Below, in pieces: positions 30,457 through 38,420 of a stretch of DNA of 64,000 bases (positions within the stretch are counted from its first letter, which is position 1; the number at the start of each line of letters is the position of its first letter). The stretch is from Polyangia bacterium (lineage in GTDB: Bacteria > Myxococcota_A > Polyangia > Nannocystales > Nannocystaceae), in contig JAUIKS010000006.1 in assembly GCA_030430565.1 (NCBI GenBank), positions 292,073-356,072 on the forward strand. The letters are read 5' to 3'. The notes under the pieces are model-generated. The model was not told the DNA's origin, searched no databases, and was given only the letters and a program-made list of their open reading frames with translations. The position numbers and the translations under genes were made by a program.

Positions 30457-31029
30457 TCAGGGGAGCGTGGTGCAGCCGTCGGCGAGCTCGCAGCTGTTGG
30501 AGCACTCCGTCGCGCCCCCGCAGCTGAGCGTGCAGCCGCTCGTGCAGCCCGCGATCGTGCACGAGCTCATCCCCGGCGCGCACGCGAGGTTGCAGCCGTT
30601 GCCCACGCAGGTGAGCGTGCAGCTGTCCGTGCCCGTGCACTGCATATTGCAATTGCCGCCGGCGCAGTTCTGCTCGCAGCTCGATCCGTCGGTGCACTGG
30701 AGGTCACAGGTCCCGCCGGCGCAGTCCTGCGTGCAGCTGTTCGCGGCGCTGCACTGCTGCTCGCAGCTGCCGCCCGCGCAGCTCTGGCTGCAGTCCCCGC
30801 CGTCGCACTGAAGCTCGCACGACGTCGCGTCGTTGGAGCAGGTCTGATCGCAGCTCTCGTCGGTGCACACGCACGCGTCGCCCTCGCAGCCGCCGCCGGC
30901 GCTGGGGTCGTCGCTCGCGTTGGAGTCGGTCGAGCCGCCGTCGTCGCCGCAGCCGGCCGGGACCAGCGCGAGCGCGAGCGCGAGCGCGAGCGCGTTGAGA
31001 TGTCCTACAAGACCTGTGTTTTTGAGCAT
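30457..31029 (-). CDS. Lipoprotein with tandem Cys/Gly repeats
   Basis: 190 aa, function unknown. ATG at 31027-31029. Signal peptide with an Ala-Leu repeat core (ALALALALAL, encoded by a 6-bp DNA repeat) and lipobox PAGC. After a Ser/Asp linker the mature part is about 15 short units of the type C-x3-C-x-GG-x-C (for example CAGGSCEQQC and CAGGNCNMQC), with little else. The regular spacing implies a disulphide-braced rod or solenoid. It is 19 bp downstream of the oxidoreductase start region on the same strand, so it may lead that gene's transcript. The start codon itself lies in a dispersed-repeat copy. Confidence 0.75.
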   Translation of the reverse strand: MLKNTGLVGHLNALALALALALVPAGCGDDGGSTDSNASDDPSAGGGCEGDACVCTDESCDQTCSNDATSCELQCDGGDCSQSCAGGSCEQQCSAANSCTQDCAGGTCDLQCTDGSSCEQNCAGGNCNMQCTGTDSCTLTCVGNGCNLACAPGMSSCTIAGCTSGCTLSCGGATECSNSCELADGCTTLP

Positions 31030-31033
31030 GCTG
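30996..31033 (-). repeat. Dispersed repeat copy J at the lipoprotein start codon
   Basis: GATGTCCTACAAGACCTGTG on the plus strand continuing into TTTTTGAGCATG. This long form matches the copy at 33339-33374 over about 25 bases in reverse orientation and encodes the first residues of the 30457-31029 signal peptide. Confidence 0.55.
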
Positions 31034-31116
31034 ATTCCCACGCGCTCGAGTGTTCGCAGCCGCCGCGGGCGTGTCAACAGCGCGGCGCGCCGCGCCTCGC
31101 GGAACGAGATCGCGCG

Positions 31117-32181
31117 CTACCAGCCGATGAGGCGCCGGCTGTAGCGCCCGGTGACCCTGCGGACGAGCGCCGCGAGCAGGTAGCACGCGGCCGTGAGCGC
31201 GACGACCCAGATGAGCCAGCCCAGCGCCGGCGGCAGCCCGCCGATGACCGGCCACGCGCGCGCGTTGTAGCCGCGCAGCCCGAGCAGGAGCAGCGGGTGG
31301 AGGAAGAAGATCGCGAAGCTGGCGTCGGCGAGCGCGTTGAGGAGCCGAAGCTCGCGCGCGCGGAGCCGCTCGAGCAGCGCGTACAGCAGCAGGCACGCGA
31401 GCAGCTTCTGCGGCAGCAGGATGTCGACGCCGCCCCACGCGAGCGGGTGCTTGTGGAGGTTGCTGTGCTGCGCGTAGAGCATGACCTGCGCGCTCGCGAG
31501 GCCGAGCACGCCGAGCGCGAGCCACGGCTCCTTGCCGGTCAACCATCGAAGCGCCGCCTGCCTGCGCGTCGACACGTTCATCCCCAGCAGGTAGGCCGGC
31601 AGGAAGTACACGACCGACTGCAGCACCGAGATGTTCTTGACGGGGCGGTGGATCAACACCGCGACGATGAGCGTCGCGGCCATGATCAGCAGCCGCGCCC
31701 ACAGCGGCAGGCGCAGGTAGCCGAGGAACGCCGGCGAGAGCGCGAACACGACCATGATGAAGGGGATGTACCAGTAGGCGATCAGGTGGCGACCTGTCCA
31801 CAGGTACATCAACGTCGGCTGGACGTACTCGCCCCAGACCCCGGGGCGCCCGGAGTAGATCAGCTCGGAGAACGGGCCCGCCCCCTGGATGAAGACGAAG
31901 TACACGATCGGCGCGATCGACAGCGTCAAGTATGGGAGCAGCACGTTGCGGAGCTTCTTGCCCATAAACCGCCGTAGCTCGAAGCGCGGCGCGAACACGT
32001 GGTGAAACAAGAAGCCCGAGATGAACACGAACAGCACGGTCGAGCCCTTCACGAGGTTCTCGAGCAGCTTCTCGGCGAAGCTGTCCGCCGACCAGTCGAC
32101 CAGCGCGAAGCAGTGGCCGGCGACGATCAGCACGATCGCGACGCCGCGGAAGAACGCGAGAGAGCGCAGGTGCTCGGCCAT
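31117..32181 (-). CDS. Acyltransferase family 3 membrane protein
   Basis: 354 aa from the ATG at 32179-32181; a GTG at 32253 would add 24 basic residues. About ten TM segments. The family signature FFRGVAIVLIVAGHCFALVDW near the N-terminus contains the catalytic-type His. The second signature region is SGFLFHHVFAPRFELRRF (the F-x3-R segment). These integral enzymes O-acylate extracellular or envelope sugars and small molecules from a cytoplasmic acyl donor. No glycan cluster is adjacent, so the acceptor cannot be named. Divergent from the 32274 lipoprotein gene. Confidence 0.85.
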   Translation of the reverse strand: MAEHLRSLAFFRGVAIVLIVAGHCFALVDWSADSFAEKLLENLVKGSTVLFVFISGFLFHHVFAPRFELRRFMGKKLRNVLLPYLTLSIAPIVYFVFIQGAGPFSELIYSGRPGVWGEYVQPTLMYLWTGRHLIAYWYIPFIMVVFALSPAFLGYLRLPLWARLLIMAATLIVAVLIHRPVKNISVLQSVVYFLPAYLLGMNVSTRRQAALRWLTGKEPWLALGVLGLASAQVMLYAQHSNLHKHPLAWGGVDILLPQKLLACLLLYALLERLRARELRLLNALADASFAIFFLHPLLLLGLRGYNARAWPVIGGLPPALGWLIWVVALTAACYLLAALVRRVTGRYSRRLIGW

Positions 32182-32273
32182 TCGATCGCCCCATAGCACG
32201 GCGCTCGCGAAGTTTCGCCGCGGTCGCTGGCGCCGCGCGGATTTCTCAGCCACGCTCCTGGTGGGGGCAGGGG

Positions 32274-32945
32274 ATGCGGACCCACGGGGGCACAGCGGGA
32301 GCGCTCTTGATCACGCTGTGCGTCGCGTGCTCGTCGCCTGAGCCCGAGCCCGAGCCCGCGCCCGCGCCCGCGCCCTCGCGCGAGTCAGCGCCGGCGCCGT
32401 CGCCCGCGCCCGCTGCCGAGCGCGCGCCGCTGCTCCCGAAGGACCTTGAGCGGCGCGCGTGCGCGTTGCTGCGCCCGGAGGATGTCGCGCGCGTCGCCGG
32501 GCTTGAGCCCGCCGCCCTGGAGCCCTCGGAGCTGCAGCGCGATCACGGCGTGGTTCACGAGTGCGCGTTCAGCTGGGGAGACCCGGTCCGCAACGTCGCG
32601 CGCGTGTTCGATGTCGAGGTGGCGAGCTCCATCCCGAAGGCGCGGCAGGCCGCCGTCGAGGAGATGCGCGCGCCCAGCCCACGGGCGGAGCTTCGCGCGC
32701 TCGCGGGGGTCGGCGACGAGGCGTACCTCAACGCGGCGATCTGGCGGCGTCACACCAAGGACCCCGACGGGGAGACCCAGACCCACGCCAACACGATCTG
32801 GCTGCGGGTCGGGAACCTCCGGCTCAAGCTCAGCTACCGCGACGGCCGCTTCGATCGCTCGTTTGAACGCGAGCTCATCACGCTCGCGAAGGACGTTGCG
32901 AGCCGAGCGCGCGCGCTGCAGTCGACGGCGCGGTCAGCTCCGTGA
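32274..32945 (+). CDS. Pro/Glu-linker lipoprotein, unknown function
   Basis: 223 aa. Signal peptide GALLITLCVAC with a lipobox Cys, followed by a Glu-Pro/Ala-Pro linker of about 35 residues. The soluble domain of about 150 residues (LERRACALLRPEDVARVAG onward, CAFSWGDP, GVGDEAYLN, IWLRVGNLRLKLSY) resembles DUF3558/PsbP-like lipoprotein domains in layout: a Cys pair, a mid Gly-x-Gly-x-Glu-Ala and a terminal helix. I assign no enzyme activity. Convergent with the small lipoprotein gene at 32948, with two bases between the stops. Confidence 0.7.
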   Translation: MRTHGGTAGALLITLCVACSSPEPEPEPAPAPAPSRESAPAPSPAPAAERAPLLPKDLERRACALLRPEDVARVAGLEPAALEPSELQRDHGVVHECAFSWGDPVRNVARVFDVEVASSIPKARQAAVEEMRAPSPRAELRALAGVGDEAYLNAAIWRRHTKDPDGETQTHANTIWLRVGNLRLKLSYRDGRFDRSFERELITLAKDVASRARALQSTARSAP

Positions 32946-32947
32946 CG

Positions 32948-33301
32948 TCACTCGTCGCCGCGGCAGGCGAGGCGCGCGGCGATGATCGCCTCCATCGACC
33001 GGCGCAGCGCGACGCGCTGCTCGTCCGCTTCCGCGAGCTGGACCGCGACCATCGCGTCGGCGTCGAAGCGCGGCGGATCGAGCTCGCCGCAGCGCGTCGC
33101 CGCCTGCGCGTAGCCCTCGAGCTCCGCGAGCGTCTGCTCGACCGGGACCGTGGGGCGCGCGGGCTCGGGCGCTGGCGCGGGCGCGGGCGCGGGCTCGGTG
33201 AGCGGCGCCGGGGTAGGGGACGGCGCGGGTGAGGGCGGCTCGGGGCTCGCGGTCGAGCAGGCGACGAGCAGCAGGCTTGCGAGGTGCAGCGAGCGTCGCA
33301 T
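32948..33301 (-). CDS. Small lipoprotein
   Basis: 117 aa. MRRSLHLASLLLVAC gives a short lipoprotein signal, followed by an Ala-Pro linker and a helical C-terminal domain of about 70 residues with two Cys. Function unknown. It lies three bases downstream of the TPR gene (33305) on the same strand and is probably co-transcribed with it. Confidence 0.65.
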   Translation of the reverse strand: MRRSLHLASLLLVACSTASPEPPSPAPSPTPAPLTEPAPAPAPAPEPARPTVPVEQTLAELEGYAQAATRCGELDPPRFDADAMVAVQLAEADEQRVALRRSMEAIIAARLACRGDE

Positions 33302-33304
33302 CGC

Positions 33305-34411
33305 TCAGCCTTTTGCGCTCGCCGCGTCGGCGGATTCTGGTGATGTGCTCGAAGAGACAGGTTTTTCTCGATGGACCGGCGCGACCTTGCATCGCTTCCT
33401 GCGCCGGTTCATCTCGTCGTAGATCGTCGTGAGCCCCTCCTCGGTCCAGACTTGGAGGCCGGCCTTGACCTGCGCGCGCTCCCACTTTTGGTACTTCTCG
33501 CGGAGCGTCTTGGCCCGGTTGGTCTTGCTGACGTACACGCCGGCGAGCGGGCCGTAGTCACCCTCACCGCCCCGCTTGCCAGGGTGCGTGCGCCGCCACG
33601 CGCTCTCGAGGGCGCCCGAGAGCGCTTTCTCGAGCTGGTAGAGCTCGCCGGTGTTGGGGTGGCCGGAGCGGCGCGCGCGGTGATAGGCGGTCCACGCGAG
33701 GCGCGTCATCCCCCGCAGCGCGAGCAGGTCGCCCAGCGCGTACAGCAGGTCCGGGTGGTCGTGCGCGCCGTAGACCGTGAGCATCGCGATCAGCCCGTCG
33801 AGCTCGCGCTGCGTGTAGCCGGCCGCGCTGTACTTCGCGGGGCTCCCGCTGAGGCGCTGCTGCTTCGAGAGCTTGAGGCCCATAAAATTGGCGCCCCTCT
33901 GGCTCGGGTCGGCGGCGACGCGCTTGAGGTGCAGGACGAAGTCGAGGTGCAGCTGCTCGCGGCCGAAGTGGGCGTCGGGCTCGATCTCCATGGCCGCGCG
34001 GATGTGATCCTCGGCCTCGTCGAGCCGGCCCATGAAGGTGTAGATCGTGCCGAGGTTGGCGTGCCCGGCGTATGCCTCGGGGGCCAGCTCAAAGCGTCGC
34101 CGCATCACGGCCTCGGCCTCCTCGAGGCGCCCGAGGTGCAGCAGCGCGATGCCCTTGTTGTCCAGGCCCTCGAGCCAGACCGGCAGGACCGCGAGCGCCT
34201 CGTCCATCGCGGCCACGCGGGCCTCGTAGTACTCGGGCGTGTGCGGCGTCGTGAAGCCGAGCAGCACGTCGGCGACGCAGGGCAGCTGCGTGGCCTCGGC
34301 GTGGTAGGTCTCGTTGTCCCAGCCGCACGCGCTCGTCGGCAGCGGGCTCCCTGCGCACACGAGACACGCGAGCGCGGCCAGGGTCTTGCTGAGGAGTCGT
34401 AGTCGGTGCAT
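33305..34411 (-). CDS. Secreted TPR-repeat protein
   Basis: 368 aa, ATG at 34409-34411. N-terminal signal peptide (LRLLSKTLAALACLVCAGSP). Residues 65-160 hold about three TPR units (WLEGLDNKGIALLHLGRLEEA, YAGHANLGTIYTFMGRLDEA). Further helical pairs follow (DLLYALGDLLALRGMTRLAWTAY). The C-terminus is basic then Ser/Ala-rich; it carries a dispersed-repeat copy, so the last residues may be element-derived. Likely a periplasmic protein-protein scaffold; partner unknown. Divergent from the 34565 lipoprotein. Confidence 0.75.
   Translation of the reverse strand: MHRLRLLSKTLAALACLVCAGSPLPTSACGWDNETYHAEATQLPCVADVLLGFTTPHTPEYYEARVAAMDEALAVLPVWLEGLDNKGIALLHLGRLEEAEAVMRRRFELAPEAYAGHANLGTIYTFMGRLDEAEDHIRAAMEIEPDAHFGREQLHLDFVLHLKRVAADPSQRGANFMGLKLSKQQRLSGSPAKYSAAGYTQRELDGLIAMLTVYGAHDHPDLLYALGDLLALRGMTRLAWTAYHRARRSGHPNTGELYQLEKALSGALESAWRRTHPGKRGGEGDYGPLAGVYVSKTNRAKTLREKYQKWERAQVKAGLQVWTEEGLTTIYDEMNRRRKRCKVAPVHREKPVSSSTSPESADAASAKG
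33339..33374 (+). repeat. Dispersed repeat, long copy K (3' end of TPR gene)
   Basis: GATGTGCTCGAAGAGACAGG followed by TTTTTCTCGATGG. It shares its GCTC-GAAGAGACAGG-TTTTT core with the reverse-orientation copy at 30996-31033 and with 53223-53265, defining a longer consensus than the GACATGTC core alone. Confidence 0.6.
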
Positions 34412-34564
34412 GGCGGCTCGCGTGACAACAGGATACCGGAGCTCGCGGGCGCGCCGGGCCTCGCGACGAAGTCGGTCGCTCGACTACGCCTGCCACGCGG
34501 TGGTTATTCTCGCGATCGTCGACATCGGGGGAACTTCGGCGTCGCGCCGCTGTCATGGGCTGTG

Positions 34565-35962
34565 ATGCGCGTCGCGTGGTCGCTGCTCGCCGTGTGCGCC
34601 GTGCTGTCCTGCACGCGCGCGGGTGAGCCCGTGCTCGTTCAGGACGATCCGGCCGACGAGGTCGCGTCCGGCGACACCGAGCCCGTGCGGTCGAGGCCGC
34701 GGCGCTCCGCGTCGGCCTGCCTGACCCGCGCGTGCCTCGTCCCGAGCGGCCCCCCGCCGACGCCTGTCCCCGCGTTCCCGCGCCCAGAGCAGCTCGACGC
34801 GGCGTGGTCGTGGCCGGAGCAGGACGTGTTCGCGCGCGCGTGGGCGTCGGCCGGCGCCGGCGCCTGGCCCTACGCACTCCTCACGTTGCGCCCGGTGCCC
34901 CACGTCGACGACGTGGACGACCGCTACGCAGACGGCCTGGTGTTCGCGAGCGCGACGATCCCTGCAGGGCGAACCATGCTCCGCGCGCGTGCCTTCGGCG
35001 CGAAGGCCGACGAGCTCTACCTCGCGGACAAGCTGCTGTGCATCGGCGCGAACGATCCCTACACCGACGCGGCGTCGGTCGACTGCTGCTATCGGCGCAC
35101 GCTCGACGTGCTCTCCGTCGACCCGCCGCGCGAGCTCTCGCGCGCCGCCTGGGGCGATCGGGTGTACGCGCTGGGGCTGCTCAACTTCGAGGGCTCGAAT
35201 CGCCCTGACGTCGCAGGCGACGAGCTCTCGTGGGAGGAGGAGGAGCCGTACTGGGAGGCGGTCCTGGCCGCGATGGCGCGGGGGCGAGCGGGAGCGCGCG
35301 CGACGAAGCGCGCGCTTCGTCGCCTGCTCGACGCCGGCGGCGACGCGCTGTTCGATGAGGCGATCTTGTACCTCGAGGAGCACGAGCCCATGGGGGAGCT
35401 CCTCGGGCGGCTCTACGCGCTCGAGACGCCGTGGACGCCCGAGTGCGATCAAGACGAGATCTTCGATCCGATCGCGGGCTACACGGCATACTGCGCGCGT
35501 CGACGCCAGCTCGGCTGCTTCGCGCAGCTGTTCGTCGAGGCAGCCAATAGCTCGCTCGGGCACAGCCTGTGGCACGACGACTCCACCGAGACCCCTCCGA
35601 TCGATCACGCGCGCTTCTTGCTCGGCACGCTCTGGCAATTCCACGAGGAGGATCCTGGCCCGCGCGTCCACAGCCCGATTCGCTGGGCCCACGCGGTCGC
35701 GCGGATCGGCATGTCCGCGCGGGTGCGGCCGCTGCTGCGTGAGCGCGCGCGCGACCCGAGCCTTGACCCCCTCAACCGCGCCGTCGCCGTCGCCGCGCTC
35801 CACACCCTAGTCCGCGTCGCCGCGCGAACGCCCGAGGAGCTCACGCGCGCGGAGCTCGAGCTCGTGGACGACCTGCGCCTGCACCCGACCGCGCGGCGCT
35901 GGATCGAGGTCGAGCGCGCCAGCCGTCCGCGGCGGCCCAGCGTCTTCGTGACCCTGCCGTAG
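34565..35962 (+). CDS. Lipoprotein of unknown function
   Basis: 465 aa. The ATG at 34565 gives MRVAWSLLAVCAVLSC with a lipobox Cys. The mature part is helical and Cys-containing (SVDCCYRR, LLCIGANDPY) with HEAT-like or TPR-like helical pairs (RATKRALRRLLDAGGDALFDE, AVAVAALHTLVRV). A large fraction of Trp/Tyr/Asp suggests a folded extracytoplasmic scaffold. I recognise no catalytic motif. Convergent with the lipoxygenase-like gene, seven bases between stops. Confidence 0.65.
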   Translation: MRVAWSLLAVCAVLSCTRAGEPVLVQDDPADEVASGDTEPVRSRPRRSASACLTRACLVPSGPPPTPVPAFPRPEQLDAAWSWPEQDVFARAWASAGAGAWPYALLTLRPVPHVDDVDDRYADGLVFASATIPAGRTMLRARAFGAKADELYLADKLLCIGANDPYTDAASVDCCYRRTLDVLSVDPPRELSRAAWGDRVYALGLLNFEGSNRPDVAGDELSWEEEEPYWEAVLAAMARGRAGARATKRALRRLLDAGGDALFDEAILYLEEHEPMGELLGRLYALETPWTPECDQDEIFDPIAGYTAYCARRRQLGCFAQLFVEAANSSLGHSLWHDDSTETPPIDHARFLLGTLWQFHEEDPGPRVHSPIRWAHAVARIGMSARVRPLLRERARDPSLDPLNRAVAVAALHTLVRVAARTPEELTRAELELVDDLRLHPTARRWIEVERASRPRRPSVFVTLP

Positions 35963-35969
35963 CGGCCTG

Positions 35970-37523
35970 TCAGACCGCGACCGAGCACTCGAGGTTGGCG
36001 GGGTCGAGCAGCGTGTACGGGATCGGGCGCGCGTCGTTGCGTCGCGCCAGCGCGCGCTGCAGCGCGCGCATGCGCGGGAGGAAGTCACCCATCACGGCCG
36101 CGAGCTCGCCGCGCGCGGGGCCCGGGGGCGCGAGGTAGCTCCAGTCACGCATCAGCCGCGGGCTGCGGATCGTGGTGCCGAAGGCGATCATCACCGCGCG
36201 CATGCTCTCGAGGCGGCTCGCGATCATCGTCTCGGGCGTGTCGCCGCGGCGCAGCCGACCCGAGAGCCGGTAAGGGCTCGACGCCAGCTCCCAGACCTGG
36301 GCGCCGACGATCTCGTGGTAGACGGTGCCGGCGAAGATCATCGCCGCGCACGCCTCGGTGATCAGCTCGCGCGGGCCGGCGCCCGCCCGCGCGCACCCAG
36401 GGACATGGTCTTCGAGGCAGTGTGTCCACGCGCCCAGCTCGGCGTCGGCCGCGAGCGCGCGGTCGTCGGGGTAGGCGACCGCGAGGTAGTCGCGGACGTA
36501 GTCGCGCAGCAGCGCCCACCAGGCCGCGGCGTCGGCGAGCGCGGGGCACCACTCGAGATCATCGATGTCGAGACCGCGCGCCGCGAGCATCCCCGGCAGC
36601 ACGTGGACGCGGCGCGCCCGGTAGCCGGCGCGCGCGCGCGCGACGAGCTGACCGACGCCCGCGCCGGTCAGGTTCATCGCGACGTGCAGCCCGCCGTAGG
36701 GCTTGAGCAGCGTGAGGTTGGCGAGCTCGCCGATCCGCAGCACGCCGTACTCCGATGACGCCAGCAGCCGCCGGACGGGGTGCGTCGGCGACAGGCAGAG
36801 CGTGTTGGTGATGACGAAGCCCTCGGCGCCGATCAGGTGCGTGTAGACGGCGTGGTGCTGGATCGTGACGATCGTGAGCGTGGCCGTGCCGACGGCGCGC
36901 GCGGCCCGTACAAAGCCGGGCGCGCGCGGATCCTGGTGACGACGACCCGCGTGCTCGATCCAGCGCAGCCGGAGCCCGTGACCGCCCCGCGCGAAGCGGA
37001 CGCGCACGTCGAGCGAGTCCGCGTCGCGCTTGCACGGCAGGCCGTGGAGGATCCGCGCGTCGGCCTCGAGGTCGCCGGAGTCGTCGCTCGCGGCGCGCAG
37101 CAGCAGGCAGCCGATGGAGTGCGAGAACAGCCAGCACAGCCCCGCCGGCGTGGTGAGCTCGAAGGGCAGGGGCGCGGGCGCGTGCATGCCTCGCGCGGGC
37201 TTGTAGACGGCGCGCGCGACCTCGTCGGGGCCGCGCCAATTGTACGAGGGGTCGCGCGGCCACCCGCGCGAGACCGCAGCGGCGGCGTAGGTGCGCCAGT
37301 CGAGGACCGATCGCGCCGAGCCGCCCAGCGCCCGCACGTGCGGGCTGTCGATGTCGAGCAGCTGGGCCATCAGCGGGCTGTACTGCAGCTCGCCGCGGGG
37401 CGCCGGGACCGGGGCGTCGATCCAGCCAGCGAGCCCGCGGGCGCGCGCGGCGAGCTGGTCCAGCGCGAGCTCGACGTAGCGATCCTGGAGCCTCCGCGTC
37501 AGCCCGCTGATCACCCCGCGCAC
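35970..37523 (-). CDS. Lipoxygenase-like protein
   Basis: 517 aa, GTG start. The segment HHAVYTHLIGAEGFVITNT followed by HPVRRLLAS matches the lipoxygenase iron site: H-x4-H is His224 and His229, then the HP-x3-LL helix. The third ligand His is in AGTVYHEIVGAQ (His403); the usual fourth ligand four residues later (Asn/His/Ser) is Gly407. The protein ends CSVAV, like the SVAI ending of animal lipoxygenases whose terminal carboxylate binds iron, but with Val for Ile. It lacks a PLAT domain. If active it would peroxidise polyunsaturated fatty acids. Last gene of an amidohydrolase-crotonase-lipoxygenase operon (30-bp gap). Confidence 0.78.
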   Translation of the reverse strand: MRGVISGLTRRLQDRYVELALDQLAARARGLAGWIDAPVPAPRGELQYSPLMAQLLDIDSPHVRALGGSARSVLDWRTYAAAAVSRGWPRDPSYNWRGPDEVARAVYKPARGMHAPAPLPFELTTPAGLCWLFSHSIGCLLLRAASDDSGDLEADARILHGLPCKRDADSLDVRVRFARGGHGLRLRWIEHAGRRHQDPRAPGFVRAARAVGTATLTIVTIQHHAVYTHLIGAEGFVITNTLCLSPTHPVRRLLASSEYGVLRIGELANLTLLKPYGGLHVAMNLTGAGVGQLVARARAGYRARRVHVLPGMLAARGLDIDDLEWCPALADAAAWWALLRDYVRDYLAVAYPDDRALAADAELGAWTHCLEDHVPGCARAGAGPRELITEACAAMIFAGTVYHEIVGAQVWELASSPYRLSGRLRRGDTPETMIASRLESMRAVMIAFGTTIRSPRLMRDWSYLAPPGPARGELAAVMGDFLPRMRALQRALARRNDARPIPYTLLDPANLECSVAV

Positions 37524-37553
37524 CCGCCCTTCGCCCCTCGGGACACTCGTCGC

Positions 37554-38396
37554 TCAGTCCTCGATGTCCGGGAAGCTCGGCGTCCGCCGCTCCGCGAAGG
37601 CGGTCACCCCATGCACGCACTCGCCGCTCGCGACCAGCCGGGCCGCGCGCTCGCGCTCGAGCGCCAGCGCGTCGGCCTCGTCGAGATCCAGCGTCCGTCG
37701 GATCACCTCGAGCGAGGCGCGGACGGCCCGCGGCCCGTTGCGCGCGATCTGGCGCGCGAGCTCGAGCGCGGCCGCGCGTGACTCCCCGGGCGCGCTGATC
37801 CGGCTGACCAGCCCCAGCGACAGCAGCTCCGGCGCCTCGAGCTCGCGCGCCGTCAAGATCAGGTCGGCCGCGATCGCGGGCCCGACCATCCGGGTGAGGC
37901 GCACGCAGCCGCCCATGTCGGGCATCACCCCCAGCCGGACCTCGGAGAAGCTCAGCCGCGCCGCGGCGTCGATGACCCGAAGGTCACATCGCAGCGCCAG
38001 CTCGGCGCCGCCGCCGTAGGCGAGGCCGTTGATCGCGGCGATCGTCGGGATCGGCAGCTGCACCAGCGCGTCCATGCAGTCGCGCAGCTCGGTGAGCAGC
38101 GCGCGCGCCGGCGCGGCGTCCCGACGCTGCGTCGCCGCGATGAAGCCCACGACCTGGGGGTTGTCGAGGCTGAGGTCCATCCCCGAGCAGAACACCCCCG
38201 ACTCGCGCGAGCCCGTGACGATCACCGCGCGCGGCAGCTGCCGCCGCAGCTCGGTCGCCGCGTCGGCGAGCCCCCGCCACATCGCGGGGCCCAGCGCGTT
38301 GCGCTTCGCGGGTCGGTGCAGCGTGACGATCGCGACGCGACCCTCGTCTACGCGCTCGACGGTTACGGCTCCAGCGTCGTCCGACATCCCCGGCAT
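37554..38396 (-). CDS. Enoyl-CoA hydratase/isomerase (crotonase) family protein
   Basis: 280 aa, ATG at 38394-38396. Crotonase fold: CoA-binding start AIVTLHRPAKRNAL, first oxyanion-hole region VFCSGMDLSLDN, second oxyanion-hole helix INGLAYGGGAELAL and SEVRLGVMPDMGGCVRL. The residue at the hydratase Glu position appears in the segment FSEVRLGVMPDMGG, where Asp replaces the second Glu. That pattern is common in isomerase-like members, so hydratase versus isomerase cannot be settled. Sits between amidohydrolase and lipoxygenase genes on one strand, suggesting lipid modification. Confidence 0.87.
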   Translation of the reverse strand: MPGMSDDAGAVTVERVDEGRVAIVTLHRPAKRNALGPAMWRGLADAATELRRQLPRAVIVTGSRESGVFCSGMDLSLDNPQVVGFIAATQRRDAAPARALLTELRDCMDALVQLPIPTIAAINGLAYGGGAELALRCDLRVIDAAARLSFSEVRLGVMPDMGGCVRLTRMVGPAIAADLILTARELEAPELLSLGLVSRISAPGESRAAALELARQIARNGPRAVRASLEVIRRTLDLDEADALALERERAARLVASGECVHGVTAFAERRTPSFPDIED

Positions 38397-38420
38397 GCTA
38401 ACAACCCCGCCCGACCGGGA

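Noticed and set aside
27549..30527. Open frame of about 990 codons on the plus strand
   Set aside because: It is exactly antisense to the FAD oxidoreductase, which has clear family motifs. The antisense translation is Arg/Ala/Val-rich with no motif, the usual effect of high third-position GC.
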